From positions 1 through 57,596 of the forward strand of contig NZ_JAUSUV010000017.1 in NCBI RefSeq assembly GCF_030814315.1: a DNA stretch of 57,596 nt, written 5' to 3'. How positions within the stretch are numbered: position 1 is the stretch's first letter; every line of letters begins with the position of its first letter. The notes below the pieces were generated by a model. It had not been told where the DNA came from. It saw nothing but the letters and a program-made list of their open reading frames with translations, and did no database searches. Source of the stretch: Croceifilum oryzae. Its GTDB lineage: Bacteria > Bacillota > Bacilli > Thermoactinomycetales > Thermoactinomycetaceae. Position numbers and translations under genes: made by a program. Of this stretch, positions 17,108-24,752 are shown one piece after another.

Positions 17108-17674
17108 TTACCACCGATCATCATCCTCGATGCTATCCACAATTCCACTGTCTAGATATGCCCAAAAATCCCTTGGCTTTTCTAGTCCAATCATCTCTTT
17201 TGAAGAAAGAGAAATCAGCCTACCACGTTCATTGATCAGCTTCATGGCCTGACCTTTTTTTCTGGTTCGAGAATAAATTTGATCATAGTGGACTCCATTT
17301 TTCCAAACAAATAGCTGAGGTTTGTACTTTTTAGATAGAAAAAAGCCCAAGGGATACCATTCCATTCGTTGCGCTCGTTGCGCCTCTTCAATCAAAACCG
17401 ACCGACGACGAGCGCATACATCGCAGAATCCCCGTAGATTTATGACCTTTGTATATTTGTTTGGACACCGACAGCAATACTCACTGTCATGATTGTGAAT
17501 CAAATATACGTGATGATTAATCCGTAATTTGTGCGTGGATCCATCACTCCACTCCTCATAGAATGGAATAGGCGGCGGCTCCTGGTCTTCTTCCTCATCT
17601 TCTGACGCAACCCACTTTTGTAATCCTCTTTCAATCAATGGGAATCGCTCAATCATCATCATAAGCCACTTCAT
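17108..17674 (-). CDS. Zinc-ribbon protein, paralogue of 17649-18137
   Basis: A 188-aa protein of unknown function. A four-Cys site (YCCRCPNKY, then GFCDVCARRR) at ~75-100 is followed by a conserved stretch with PLGFFLSKKYKPQLFVW and YSRTRKKGQAMKL. The next gene upstream has the same plan (CRCRERI, LCTECF, SIGYLYLKNGKVIPFIW, VERFRKRGVCMKV), so the two arose by duplication. The first codons overlap the end of that gene by 26 bp; ATG 17662 is an alternative start. The family is unknown. Confidence 0.65.
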   Translation of the reverse strand: MKWLMMMIERFPLIERGLQKWVASEDEEEDQEPPPIPFYEEWSDGSTHKLRINHHVYLIHNHDSEYCCRCPNKYTKVINLRGFCDVCARRRSVLIEEAQRAQRMEWYPLGFFLSKKYKPQLFVWKNGVHYDQIYSRTRKKGQAMKLINERGRLISLSSKEMIGLEKPRDFWAYLDSGIVDSIEDDDRW

Positions 17675-18137
17675 ATTCTCTTTCGGACTCCTCCACCTTA
17701 ATAATAAGATCGGCTGGATAGTACTTATCTTGTTCCTGTATGCCTTTCACTTTCATGCATACTCCTCGTTTTCTAAAACGCTCAACAAGCTTCATATAGT
17801 TAACCTTGGGATCCCAAATAAAAGGGATTACTTTTCCATTTTTTAAATACAGATATCCAATTGACTCGCCGGATTTGACGGCCCGTTTGATTTCTTGCTC
17901 ATAGATGTTTTGCTTTATGAAGCACTCCGTACAAAGATTCTTTGTTCCTCGACGAACTCTGCCTATACGTTCTCGGCAGCGGCATAACGCCTCTTCACGA
18001 TCATAAACAAGTGGCGGTTCTGTCTCTTGCTTCGGTCTACTGATCTCAACACTTTCGAAATTATCTAAGTACTCATCGGCTTCCTTTTCGTCTTGGAGGT
18101 ATTCATGCATTGCCTTGGACTGACTACCGTAGTTCAA
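17649..18137 (-). CDS. Zinc-ribbon protein, paralogue of 17108-17674
   Basis: A 162-aa protein. It starts at TTG 18137 with GGAG about 11 nt upstream, inside the end of the HNH gene (14-bp overlap). An acidic N-terminal third is followed by Cys pairs CRCRERI and LCTECF (~52-75), then GYLYLKNGKVIPFIWDPKVN and VERFRKRGVCMKV shared with the downstream gene. No family is recognised. Co-location with HNH and methyltransferase genes suggests a mobile-DNA module, but this is not proof of function. Confidence 0.65.
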   Translation of the reverse strand: MNYGSQSKAMHEYLQDEKEADEYLDNFESVEISRPKQETEPPLVYDREEALCRCRERIGRVRRGTKNLCTECFIKQNIYEQEIKRAVKSGESIGYLYLKNGKVIPFIWDPKVNYMKLVERFRKRGVCMKVKGIQEQDKYYPADLIIKVEESEREYEVAYDDD

Positions 18138-18708
18138 TCACTTCACGCTCCAATACTTGCTTGATGATCTTGGAATCTACGTCCAGCATCTTAGAAAGAG
18201 AAGGGATTCCGAATTCCCTAGATCGAGGACGATAGGCCCACCGGATGAACTCAATATCACTAGAAGACAAGGGGAAGGAATCCTCTGTCAATTCCTCTCG
18301 TAGCCTTCGTTCCTTGATCGGACTCCAGATGAAATCTTGATGATGGAGATAAAAAGATAAATTATCAATACGATTGTTACTTCGATCACCATCAACATGT
18401 CTCACGGGGCGATCTGGATCTTGAATAGCCTCTGGAAAAAAACTAAACGCAACAAGCCGATTCACATAATGCCTTTTTCCTTTTCCGTTTTTATGTAGAG
18501 TGATGTACTCTGTACCATTTTTGCGTATGGGGTTTGGTTTGAGAAACATCTCCGGAAAAGCTCGACGATTGCCATAACGATCTGTTCCCACTCGTTTTTT
18601 TCTCATGATATCTCCCCAACTACTGACCTGGTATAGATCTTCATATTGAGGAATATCTCTCCAAATTTCTCTCATATTTTTTACTAGACTCATTGAAAAT
18701 TCTATCAA
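18124..18708 (-). CDS. HNH homing-type endonuclease with NUMOD4
   Basis: A 194-aa protein. Residues ~13-33 (EIWRDIPQYEDLYQVSSWGDI) are a NUMOD4 DNA-binding motif, and ~85-120 (VNRLVAFSFFP, then RHVDGDRSNNRIDNLSF) is an HNH_3 core. The first conserved His is kept (RHVDGD) and the Asn-rich NNRIDNL is intact. A C-terminal helix-turn-helix-like part (FGIPSLSKMLDVDSKII) may help binding. Such free-standing HNH enzymes are common in phages and plasmids. The start TTG 18708 is favoured by GAGAGAGGGGG eight bases upstream; ATG 18693 is an alternative. Confidence 0.85.
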   Translation of the reverse strand: MIEFSMSLVKNMREIWRDIPQYEDLYQVSSWGDIMRKKRVGTDRYGNRRAFPEMFLKPNPIRKNGTEYITLHKNGKGKRHYVNRLVAFSFFPEAIQDPDRPVRHVDGDRSNNRIDNLSFYLHHQDFIWSPIKERRLREELTEDSFPLSSSDIEFIRWAYRPRSREFGIPSLSKMLDVDSKIIKQVLEREVIELR

Positions 18709-18953
18709 GATGAAGGCCCCCTCTCTCTTAACTCAACCTCCCCTGATTTACAGGAGATTCTTCCATTTGAAAGGTAGTGTAGGCAGAGGAGGTAAGTTGA
18801 ATTCTCATAGATATTAAAACTTACAAAAAGTAAGTCGAGGGGACCCAATACGCATAGGGGACCTCCCCACCGACGGTTTTTTATGAAAAAAAGCAATTAT
18901 TTAGCAAAAAATTGAAAAAACGACCATAGCTTGGGTGTTGATCATATATTCTC
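18709..18953. other. Intergenic stretch upstream of the HNH gene
   Basis: No convincing gene. It has ACTTAC-AAAAA-GTAAGT (short dyad), two GGGGACC copies near 18840 and 18858, and a GTAAGT-rich segment. On the minus strand this would be the leader of the HNH/zinc-ribbon/methyltransferase unit. A 63-aa open frame (18705-18896) lacks a ribosome site and is not called. Confidence 0.4.
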
Positions 18954-19115
18954 TTACTCATCCTGTGGTAGTATAGAAGGGTGATCTGGTGGGCAAACCA
19001 GATCACTATTTTGGGATATCCAATCTTCGAGGGTTTCTGGAGTGGCTTCGGCCGCACACAGAAACTCTTTTATTTTATCGGCTGTCTCAAAATCTAGTTG
19101 AACGACGTTCCTCAT
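18954..19115 (-). CDS. Small protein (53 aa), unknown
   Basis: ATG 19115 has GAGG seven bases upstream and overlaps the end of the preceding zinc-ribbon gene by 29 bp. The sequence is acidic (VVQLDFETADKIKEFL), with one CAAEATPETLEDWI helix and a Cys-Pro-Pro tail. No family is recognised. It is the last gene of a five-gene operon read from promoter 20056-20084. Confidence 0.6.
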   Translation of the reverse strand: MRNVVQLDFETADKIKEFLCAAEATPETLEDWISQNSDLVCPPDHPSILPQDE

Positions 19116-19233
19116 CTCTTTTCCTCGCTTCCCGTGCAGTATTCAATTCACAAAAGCGATAGGGACACACCCATACACTCCAATAGATCTGATACAGATC
19201 TGTTCCGCAAGATGAACATTTCCTATCGTTCAC
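19087..19233 (-). CDS. Small zinc-ribbon protein (48 aa)
   Basis: GTG 19233 overlaps the previous stop and has GGGGG eight bases upstream. The motif CSSCGTDLYQ, followed by WVCPYRFCEL, gives four Cys in a ribbon (CxxC, CxxxxC), with a basic C-terminal helix. It is one of several tiny Cys-rich proteins on this plasmid; the partner and function are unknown. Confidence 0.7.
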   Translation of the reverse strand: MNDRKCSSCGTDLYQIYWSVWVCPYRFCELNTAREARKRDEERRSTRF

Positions 19234-19562
19234 ATCATTTCCCCCATTCCATCATTGGCTAGTGGGCCCAGAATACATGATCCAATTAAGTTCCCACAAT
19301 TCTTACACCGAAAATCAATCCCACCATCTGATCTAACTTCTTCTTGCCATTTGTAATCTTTCGGAGCATGACGACGACAGATCTGGCATATAGCTGGATT
19401 GACTTTCCTTCCATCTGCTAGACATCTGATCGTCTGGCCCGTGTAATCATGATAAGGCTTTAGACAGCTCCAACAGACAAGGGCCTTCCGCCGTAAACCT
19501 GACTCGCTGACTTCTTTGGAATGCGTGGCCTTATTCGTCTGACACTCCTCACATATTTTCAT
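19230..19562 (-). CDS. Zinc-finger protein (110 aa)
   Basis: ATG 19562 has AAGGAGAG nine bases upstream and overlaps the end of the 19549 gene. It has three Cys pairs: ICEECQTNK (N-terminus), LVCWSCLKPY (~30), ICQICRRHAP (~60), and CKNCGNLIGSC (~88). It seems to bind at least two zinc ions. No known family is claimed. It may be nucleic-acid binding. Confidence 0.7.
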   Translation of the reverse strand: MKICEECQTNKATHSKEVSESGLRRKALVCWSCLKPYHDYTGQTIRCLADGRKVNPAICQICRRHAPKDYKWQEEVRSDGGIDFRCKNCGNLIGSCILGPLANDGMGEMM

Positions 19563-19896
19563 GTAGGCTCTCCTTCTCAATGGTCTCGATCAATTTATCA
19601 AGAGCATCGTTGGTTAACCATGCAACTTCGTAGCAAAAATCAAGGAAATTATTCCATTCTGCTGATTCTTTCGAATGCACATATGCCCTTTTTCCAAGTC
19701 GCCTTGCTTGGTAGTATGGAACGGTACCATTCAGTTCATCTAAATTCTCTGATTTACAACACGGACAGGTTGCATACTCTACAGGTTCCCATCTTGCCCA
19801 GTCTTCCAAGTCATTCATTTTTGCTCCTACGACATACTTCATTTCATAGGATTCACATTCAATTGAAATCTCACGATATATCATCTTCACTGCCAT
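19549..19896 (-). CDS. Small zinc-ribbon protein (115 aa)
   Basis: ATG 19896 lies eight bases after AGGAGGTTG. One CPCCKSEN site (~47-54) sits in a mixed sequence with aromatic and acidic C-terminal helices (FLDFCYEVAWLTNDALDKL). The second half of a ribbon is not obvious. It is the second gene of the operon driven by promoter 20056-20084. Unknown function. Confidence 0.7.
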   Translation of the reverse strand: MAVKMIYREISIECESYEMKYVVGAKMNDLEDWARWEPVEYATCPCCKSENLDELNGTVPYYQARRLGKRAYVHSKESAEWNNFLDFCYEVAWLTNDALDKLIETIEKESLHENM

Positions 19897-19909
19897 AATT
19901 AACAACCTC

Positions 19910-20032
19910 CTAAGCGACACTCTTGATCCGACGGGCGTTCTTTTGTTGAGTGCGTTCGGCACAATCTTTTAATCTCTCCATCTTTTCTTCATCGCTCATC
20001 ATCAACCATTCACTAGCTACTTTAATAACCAT
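19910..20032 (-). CDS. Small basic protein (40 aa)
   Basis: ATG 20032 has the ideal AAGGAGG seven bases upstream and follows promoter 20056-20084 directly. The residues form two helices (VIKVASEWLMMSDEEKMERL; QQKNARRIKSVA). It is the first gene of the 18954-20032 operon. No family. Confidence 0.65.
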   Translation of the reverse strand: MVIKVASEWLMMSDEEKMERLKDCAERTQQKNARRIKSVA

Positions 20033-20055
20033 GTTTTCAACCTCCTTATATCTTA

Positions 20056-20084
20056 ATTCTACATTATAAAGGGTAATAAGTCAA
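20056..20084 (-). promoter_or_regulatory. Regulon promoter P1
   Basis: TTGACT (20079-20084) and TAGAAT (20056-20061) are 17 bp apart, with spacer ACCCTTTATAATG. It starts the small zinc-ribbon operon and is one of ten near-identical plasmid promoters. Confidence 0.85.
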
Positions 20085-20115
20085 CTATATTATAAAATAA
20101 ATTGTAGTATATGAA

Positions 20116-20141
20116 CCTGGCTCCTAAATTAAAAAGCCAGG
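20116..20141 (-). terminator. Terminator of the 20186 gene
   Basis: CCTGGCT (20116-20122) pairs with AGCCAGG (20135-20141). The minus strand passes through it 45 nt after the 20186 stop; the T-run is in the loop, so strength is uncertain. Confidence 0.5.
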
Positions 20142-20185
20142 CTTTAAAGTCATGGTATTCATGGGTTAGAAACTGCCTTCCATTT

Positions 20186-21547
20186 TTAAGCACCTTTAGA
20201 GTAATCTTTAGAATAATTAGACATATACTCGCAATCTATTTCGCTTTGTGGCTTTTCAATAACTAGTAGACGAGAGTTAACCCCGGTTGGCCTATCAGAC
20301 GCTCTAAATGTGTTAGGGGGTAAGGGGACCGAATACCCTTCATTTTGTTCTAAGAATTCCCTGAACTCTCTTGATATGTTATCTTGTCGGAAAAAAGGTC
20401 CTTCGCTTGATAGAGCAACTATTTTTCCGCCTTGCTTCAAAAGTTTATATGCGTGTCTGATATGTTGCACATCTAATCCACTTTCAAAAGGGGGGTTCAT
20501 GATGATCCGATCATATATGTTCTTCTCTTGGAACTGGAGGAAGTCTTGTCCAACTAGTCTATGTCCCTTCTGTTCTAGAAGGTCACGCAGTCTATAGTTG
20601 ATTTCAATGACATCAATCTCTGCACCCGTCTCAAGTAAATCGTCAGCAATATGACCAGATCCAGCAGACGGCTCCAGAACCCTCATAGAAGGCTCAATAT
20701 CCGCTTCTTCTATCATTTGATTCACGATCGTTTTTGGAGTTGGAAAATAACTAGGTATTTTAGTTTGGGCTACTTCCTTTTCTTTCATCTTGATTTGATC
20801 TATTCGCCTTTGTTCAACGCTCTTTTGAGTACCGTTCACATGGGCCATAAACTCGATTAATACATTTCTATAATCCTCATCCGTTTGTATCCCCAACGAC
20901 TCTAAACGCTTCCTTTCCATGAGAAAGCCGTGGATCCGTTCAGATACATATTTAGACTCTCTATGTTTCTTCCCTAGAGAAAGCAATCTTGCCATCTGGC
21001 TCCGCACTGGTAACAAGTCAATATAGTCCTGGTTGCTTAATCCTACATAGTAGGACATGACTTTATCATAATCTTCTCTGCTATTATTACTCCCTAACAC
21101 CTTATCCAAATCGCCCAAGAAGTCCCTTAGGATATAAGAACAGCACTCAAAACTAGGCATTTTTGTATATGTCATAATTTCTTCCATCATCAATTCTCTT
21201 TCTTCCGTGTCCCTATAGCTATTGTGTTGCTCACTGTAGTAATATGAACTCTTTTTTTGATCCATCAAACGTTTGATCCTATTCCCCTCTCTAATCAAGG
21301 TTTCTACTTGAGTTCGGTTTTTGATCTTTTTCAAGTAGATTGCTGTTCCATCTTCAATAGATTCCGCAATTGACAGTGTGACCTTCTTTAGACGTTCAAA
21401 ACGATCTGCTTCTACTAACATGCCAGCAGCTATAGTCAATCTTCTATGTGTATTTGTCATGCGATCCGGTGAGCGTAGATGCTGTATCTTTTCATTCAGG
21501 CTTTCGGCTAAATTCCTAAGTTTTTGTGTTTGCTTTGTACTTGTCAA
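20186..21547 (-). CDS. N6-adenine-type DNA methyltransferase with long N-terminal helical domain
   Basis: A 453-aa protein starting at TTG 21547, seven bases after GAGGTG; ATG 21571 has no ribosome site. The C-terminal half (~265-430) is a SAM-dependent methyltransferase: motif I RVLEPSAGSGHIADDLL and catalytic motif IV RIIMNPPFESG, with PSYFPTPKTIV in front. The N-terminal 260 residues are helical and unlike known target-recognition domains. No endonuclease partner is seen nearby. It is transcribed from regulon promoter P2, so it probably modifies the plasmid or host DNA when that regulon is on (inference). Confidence 0.85.
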   Translation of the reverse strand: MTSTKQTQKLRNLAESLNEKIQHLRSPDRMTNTHRRLTIAAGMLVEADRFERLKKVTLSIAESIEDGTAIYLKKIKNRTQVETLIREGNRIKRLMDQKKSSYYYSEQHNSYRDTEERELMMEEIMTYTKMPSFECCSYILRDFLGDLDKVLGSNNSREDYDKVMSYYVGLSNQDYIDLLPVRSQMARLLSLGKKHRESKYVSERIHGFLMERKRLESLGIQTDEDYRNVLIEFMAHVNGTQKSVEQRRIDQIKMKEKEVAQTKIPSYFPTPKTIVNQMIEEADIEPSMRVLEPSAGSGHIADDLLETGAEIDVIEINYRLRDLLEQKGHRLVGQDFLQFQEKNIYDRIIMNPPFESGLDVQHIRHAYKLLKQGGKIVALSSEGPFFRQDNISREFREFLEQNEGYSVPLPPNTFRASDRPTGVNSRLLVIEKPQSEIDCEYMSNYSKDYSKGA

Positions 21548-21598
21548 CTTACAACACCTCTTCTGTAACATCTTTATATTGTTTGTTTCTATATTCTT

Positions 21599-21627
21599 AT
21601 TCTACACTAAAGAGGGTAATATGTCAA
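21599..21627 (-). promoter_or_regulatory. Regulon promoter P2
   Basis: TTGACA (21622-21627), 17 bp, TAGAAT (21599-21604); spacer holds ACCCTCTTTAGTG. It drives the methyltransferase. Confidence 0.85.
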
Positions 21628-21658
21628 CCATAAATAAAGATTATGCCATATAATATAA

Positions 21659-21687
21659 AAGATCACCTATTCAGAATAGGTGATCTT
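21659..21687 (-). terminator. Terminator palindrome downstream of DUF932 gene
   Basis: Perfect 14-bp arms AAGATCACCTATTC and GAATAGGTGATCTT with a 1-nt centre, 12 bp after the 21699 stop. In RNA it can fold as a stem with a short loop, ending in TTTTATATTA. Confidence 0.7.
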
Positions 21688-21698
21688 AGGGTCTATAA

Positions 21699-22724
21699 TC
21701 ACAGCCCCACAACTAGTTTATTTAGAACTTGACTGGCTTTTCTTTCCATCTCCGTGCGAGAGTCTGCATTGAGGGTCTGCGATGCTAAGGTAAGAGCCTG
21801 AACCACATGGAATGCCGTGTTTCCCCGTTCTCTATCGAATGATTCATGAATGATTCCCGTAAGCTTTTGACTATATTTGTTATCTTTTGCTATTTGATCA
21901 ATAACATCATATGGATTTTCGATCTCGGTTTCCTTTGCTTTCAATAAATCGTTAATCATATTGTCACCCAATTTTAAAGCTTTTCCGATTGCTCCAGTTA
22001 CTCTATTACTGATTTCATCATGATTTAAATAAATATGACGTTGCTGGAATACATCACCGTTCGTATCCCAACCCATCAAACCATTAGTACAAATCATCCT
22101 GTACACCATTGGAGTAATCCTAATCGAGCTTTTCCCTACCTCTGAGTTCATCATATGAAAGCCAACTCTATGAATATCAGGTGCTCCATTTGTTAGCTTT
22201 CCTACGCTTGTAGTGAGATCGGGAAACGTAACTCGTAGATGACAGCCCGTATCCCCTCTGTTCCACATCTCGATTTCGTAATCCTTATTAAACTTGGCTA
22301 ACACATCATCCAAAATGTTTAAAATCTCTATATCATCAAACGGTACATATTTATCACTCATGATGCCTCTGACGACTCCAGGCGATCCATCCCTAGACCT
22401 CATCGTTCTGAGCATCCAATCTTCATCAGAAGAAAGCTCCTTGATCCAGTGATTCGCATTAACCGCTTTCAGTTCTGGTGGACACTGTCTAAAGTATTTA
22501 GATGGTATGTTTGTCTTTTGAGCAAATTGTCCAGTCGCCCATTCATTTAAAACATATCCGTCAATCTTATTGCTGGATCTATCATATATAAAACCATCTT
22601 CATGAAACATGAGATTCCTTGCTGGAATAATTAAATCTTCTTTTCTAGTTGACTCGTTTTCTAACCTAGTTAAAATGTGATGAAGTTCATTTGTGTTGTT
22701 CTTTACTTGTAGTTGAGTATTCAT
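21699..22724 (-). CDS. DUF932 family protein
   Basis: A 341-aa protein. Its features RNLMFHEDGFIYD, YVLNEWATGQFAQKTNIPSKYF, RGIMSDKYVPFDD and MVYRMICTNGL match the pattern of DUF932 (phage/plasmid-like protein TIGR03299). These are common on plasmids and phages, but the biochemical role is unknown; some sit with recombination or anti-restriction genes. ATG 22724 follows GAGGAG by about ten bases; an earlier in-frame ATG (22736) is inside that site. It is transcribed from promoter P3, next to a divergent copy P4. Confidence 0.85.
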   Translation of the reverse strand: MNTQLQVKNNTNELHHILTRLENESTRKEDLIIPARNLMFHEDGFIYDRSSNKIDGYVLNEWATGQFAQKTNIPSKYFRQCPPELKAVNANHWIKELSSDEDWMLRTMRSRDGSPGVVRGIMSDKYVPFDDIEILNILDDVLAKFNKDYEIEMWNRGDTGCHLRVTFPDLTTSVGKLTNGAPDIHRVGFHMMNSEVGKSSIRITPMVYRMICTNGLMGWDTNGDVFQQRHIYLNHDEISNRVTGAIGKALKLGDNMINDLLKAKETEIENPYDVIDQIAKDNKYSQKLTGIIHESFDRERGNTAFHVVQALTLASQTLNADSRTEMERKASQVLNKLVVGL

Positions 22725-22758
22725 GATTAAAATCATCTCCTCTGTTGTCTATACCCTT

Positions 22759-22787
22759 ATTCTACACTATAGAGGGTAAAATATCAA
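22759..22787 (-). promoter_or_regulatory. Regulon promoter P3
   Basis: TTGATA (22782-22787), 17 bp, TAGAAT (22759-22764) with ACCCTCTATAGTG. It drives the DUF932 gene. Confidence 0.8.
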
Positions 22788-22882
22788 CTCTTTAATTAAT
22801 GTTATGCTATTCAGAAATAAATAACCTACTTATATAAAGGAAAAGAAATATCTATAGTAATAAAAGAAATATCGTTTTTAAG

Positions 22883-22911
22883 TTGACTAATTACCCTCTA
22901 TAGTGTAGAAT
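22883..22911 (+). promoter_or_regulatory. Regulon promoter P4
   Basis: TTGACT (22883-22888), 17 bp, TAGAAT (22906-22911), followed by AAGGGTATAAGG. TACCCT and AGGGTA flank the -10 as a dyad with 15 bp between. It drives the leader and 23034 gene. Confidence 0.85.
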
Positions 22912-22929
22912 AAGGGTATAAGGATGACA

Positions 22930-23021
22930 CGATGCTTTGAGCGGAGTGAGCCATGACCCCAACGGGCGAGCCACCTAGATCCGAAAGGTACGCCAAGACG
23001 AGCGATGCATCACACACTTAG
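22930..23021 (+). promoter_or_regulatory. GC-rich, possibly structured leader of the 23034 gene
   Basis: Between promoter P4 and the gene lies a ~100-nt leader much richer in GC than its surroundings. GATGC (22931-22935) can pair with GCATC (23007-23011), closing a domain with ACCT/AGGT and other short stems. No other P-type promoter in this window has such a leader. It may be a cis-acting RNA. Confidence 0.5.
22953..23021 (+). CDS. Upstream leader peptide ORF (22 aa)
   Basis: ATG 22953 has GGAG seven bases upstream and reads 22 codons to a TAG at 23019-23021. That stop overlaps the Shine-Dalgarno sequence of the next gene (TTAGGAGATG). The peptide (MTPTGEPPRSERYAKTSDAS plus two residues) is Pro/Arg rich. 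Coupling or attenuation by the upstream ORF is possible. Confidence 0.4.
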   Translation: MTPTGEPPRSERYAKTSDASHT

Positions 23022-23033
23022 GAGATGATATAT

Positions 23034-23522
23034 ATGGATACTACATTCACACTTGATAAAAACAATAAATTGGTTGTTATAACGTTTCCGGAAGGGGCTG
23101 TGCTTGGGAATGCGTCATCATATGAGGTGACACACTGGAGGAATGGAGAGGTCTGTTATGACCACACCAGGGGGACGGCTGCACGTTTCGATTCCATTAC
23201 CCAAGTAATTGATTTTGCTATCTACTTCAATAATACATTCAGGGGAGACAATGAGATGGAGTACAAAACATATGATGGTTGGATGGCCTCGTCACACGAT
23301 TTGCAAGAATATCTCAAGGTGGGGGACCTTGTTGATGAAAAGATGGAGGACCATTTCACAGACATATTACCACCAGCCTTTATGTCCTCCTTTATTATTC
23401 AAATGGGCGAGCCTTATTCTTGGGTTAGTGGTGAAAATACATATTCAACCCTCAAATGGACTCTAAACGGTTGGATGTACTGCGGACACTGCCACATAGG
23501 AAAAACAGAAGAGCCAAGTTAA
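23034..23522 (+). CDS. Unknown protein (162 aa)
   Basis: ATG 23034 follows AGGAG by ten bases; in-frame ATG 23025 is too close. The protein has many aromatic residues (WRNGEVCYDHTRG, DGWMASSHDLQEYL), acidic C-terminal third and the pair CGHCHIG near the end. No signal peptide or known domain. It is driven by promoter P4 after the GC-rich leader and ends at a terminator. Confidence 0.7.
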   Translation: MDTTFTLDKNNKLVVITFPEGAVLGNASSYEVTHWRNGEVCYDHTRGTAARFDSITQVIDFAIYFNNTFRGDNEMEYKTYDGWMASSHDLQEYLKVGDLVDEKMEDHFTDILPPAFMSSFIIQMGEPYSWVSGENTYSTLKWTLNGWMYCGHCHIGKTEEPS

Positions 23523-23587
23523 CGGCTCTCCTGGGCTTTGGACGATGTACTATCTGAACTAAAAGAGGACGTAAAGGCATGACAGGA

Positions 23588-23616
23588 AGAGAGCTGTTAT
23601 TAATTAGCAGCTCTCT
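23588..23616 (+). terminator. Terminator
   Basis: AGAGAGCTG (23588-23596) and CAGCTCTCT (23608-23616) form a perfect stem with TTATTTTATTT after it. It ends the 23034 transcript. Confidence 0.8.
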
Positions 23617-23662
23617 CTTATTTTATTTCATATAAAAAATGCCGGCTGAATTAATAATAAAG

Positions 23663-23691
23663 TTGACTAATTACCCTTTATAGTGTAGAAT
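23663..23691 (+). promoter_or_regulatory. Regulon promoter P5
   Basis: TTGACT (23663-23668), 17 bp, TAGAAT (23686-23691), with ACCCTTTATAGTG. It drives the four-gene operon 23729-25180. Confidence 0.85.
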
Positions 23692-23728
23692 AAGGATATA
23701 AGGTAATACATATGAAAGGGTGATTAGG

Positions 23729-23998
23729 TTGAAAGAAATACAACAATTTTACAACAACGGTAGCATTTCCTACGACATACCTAGACTTGGTACAAAATTT
23801 AACGACGAATTGTATTTCGAGAGATACGAGGTCACAGGTTCTGTGAAAATTACGATTCCAACTAAATTAAAGGGACGTAAAGGAACATTTGTCGGTAGAC
23901 ACTTAGAATACGAATCCCGTAATTGTTTTTACTTTGGTTGGTACGTTTATTGGGTTAAAGCAAGTACATTTGAAAAAATATGTAGGGAGGTTTCCTGA
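23729..23998 (+). CDS. Unknown protein (89 aa)
   Basis: TTG 23729 has GAAAGGGTG six bases upstream; GTG 23720 is too close to it. The sequence is basic and aromatic (GRKGTFVGRHLEYESR; FYFGWYVYWVKASTFEK). No domain is known. First gene of operon P5; its stop overlaps the ATG of the next gene. Confidence 0.65.
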   Translation: MKEIQQFYNNGSISYDIPRLGTKFNDELYFERYEVTGSVKITIPTKLKGRKGTFVGRHLEYESRNCFYFGWYVYWVKASTFEKICREVS

Positions 23999-24309
23999 TG
24001 AATGAGTACGGTGACGTGAATTACGTGAAATGGCAGGAATCGGAGAAAAAAGCGTATATACAGGAATTAGCCAAATCAAGAATCGGGCTGTATTTATGGC
24101 AACGTAGGAGAGAAGACCCTGATTGTACAAAACGTCTAGTTGAGTATGCAACACATCTAGAAAAATCAATCATCAAGAGCCAAATACAGGCAGAAGATAT
24201 GCGCTATGCAAGTGAACAAAAAATGAGGGAGCTTGAACGTGACGATACCTTAGTGACAAAGGTTTTAGATGAGGTGGAGGCAATTTTTAAAAGGAGGTAT
24301 AAATTTTGA
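23998..24309 (+). CDS. Unknown protein (103 aa)
   Basis: ATG 23998 overlaps the previous stop and has AGGGAGG upstream. The sequence is highly charged and helical (KWQESEKKAYIQELAKSR; RRREDPDCTKRLVEYATHL; DMRYASEQKMRELER), compatible with a small coiled-coil protein. Second gene of operon P5. No family. Confidence 0.65.
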   Translation: MNEYGDVNYVKWQESEKKAYIQELAKSRIGLYLWQRRREDPDCTKRLVEYATHLEKSIIKSQIQAEDMRYASEQKMRELERDDTLVTKVLDEVEAIFKRRYKF

Positions 24310-24752
24310 ACTATTTAGCGGAAAAGGAAACGTACCGGATTCTACAATCTGACAAAGGGAATGTATTTGTAGATGTACGTTCCTATGGAGAATTTCACAG
24401 AGTAGCCATCGTTTTTAAAACACTTGAAGAAGCTCAGACACATGTGGATGACATAAAAGATAGTGGGTTTATGGATGAACCTTATGAGAAACTTGTAAAA
24501 GAGTTTGCTGAATCTGAAATAGCACAGAAGATGTACAGAAAAGCCAAACGGGATAAGTTTAAAAAACGTTTCGTATGGTATGTAGGATCATTTGACGAAC
24601 ACGACAAGATTAAATATTTCATTCAGGAAAACCATGCTGTACGTCCTGAACTACTTGCAATACCTGAATACATGGAACTAGACGAAGCGAATCAAAAGGA
24701 ATACAGGTACTGTGAATTCTTAGATGATGTACGGAAGGAGCTAACGAAATGA
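24306..24752 (+). CDS. Unknown protein (148 aa)
   Basis: TTG 24306 follows the strong AAAGGAGGTATAAATT and overlaps the previous stop by four bases. A mixed alpha/beta sequence with acidic and aromatic residues (EKLVKEFAESEIAQKMYRKA, then KRFVWYVGSFDEHDKIKYF) shows no known domain. Third gene of operon P5. Confidence 0.65.
   Translation: MNYLAEKETYRILQSDKGNVFVDVRSYGEFHRVAIVFKTLEEAQTHVDDIKDSGFMDEPYEKLVKEFAESEIAQKMYRKAKRDKFKKRFVWYVGSFDEHDKIKYFIQENHAVRPELLAIPEYMELDEANQKEYRYCEFLDDVRKELTK

Noticed and set aside
18705-18896. 63-aa ORF upstream of the HNH gene
   Set aside because: No ribosome site and composition of intergenic leader; likely chance.
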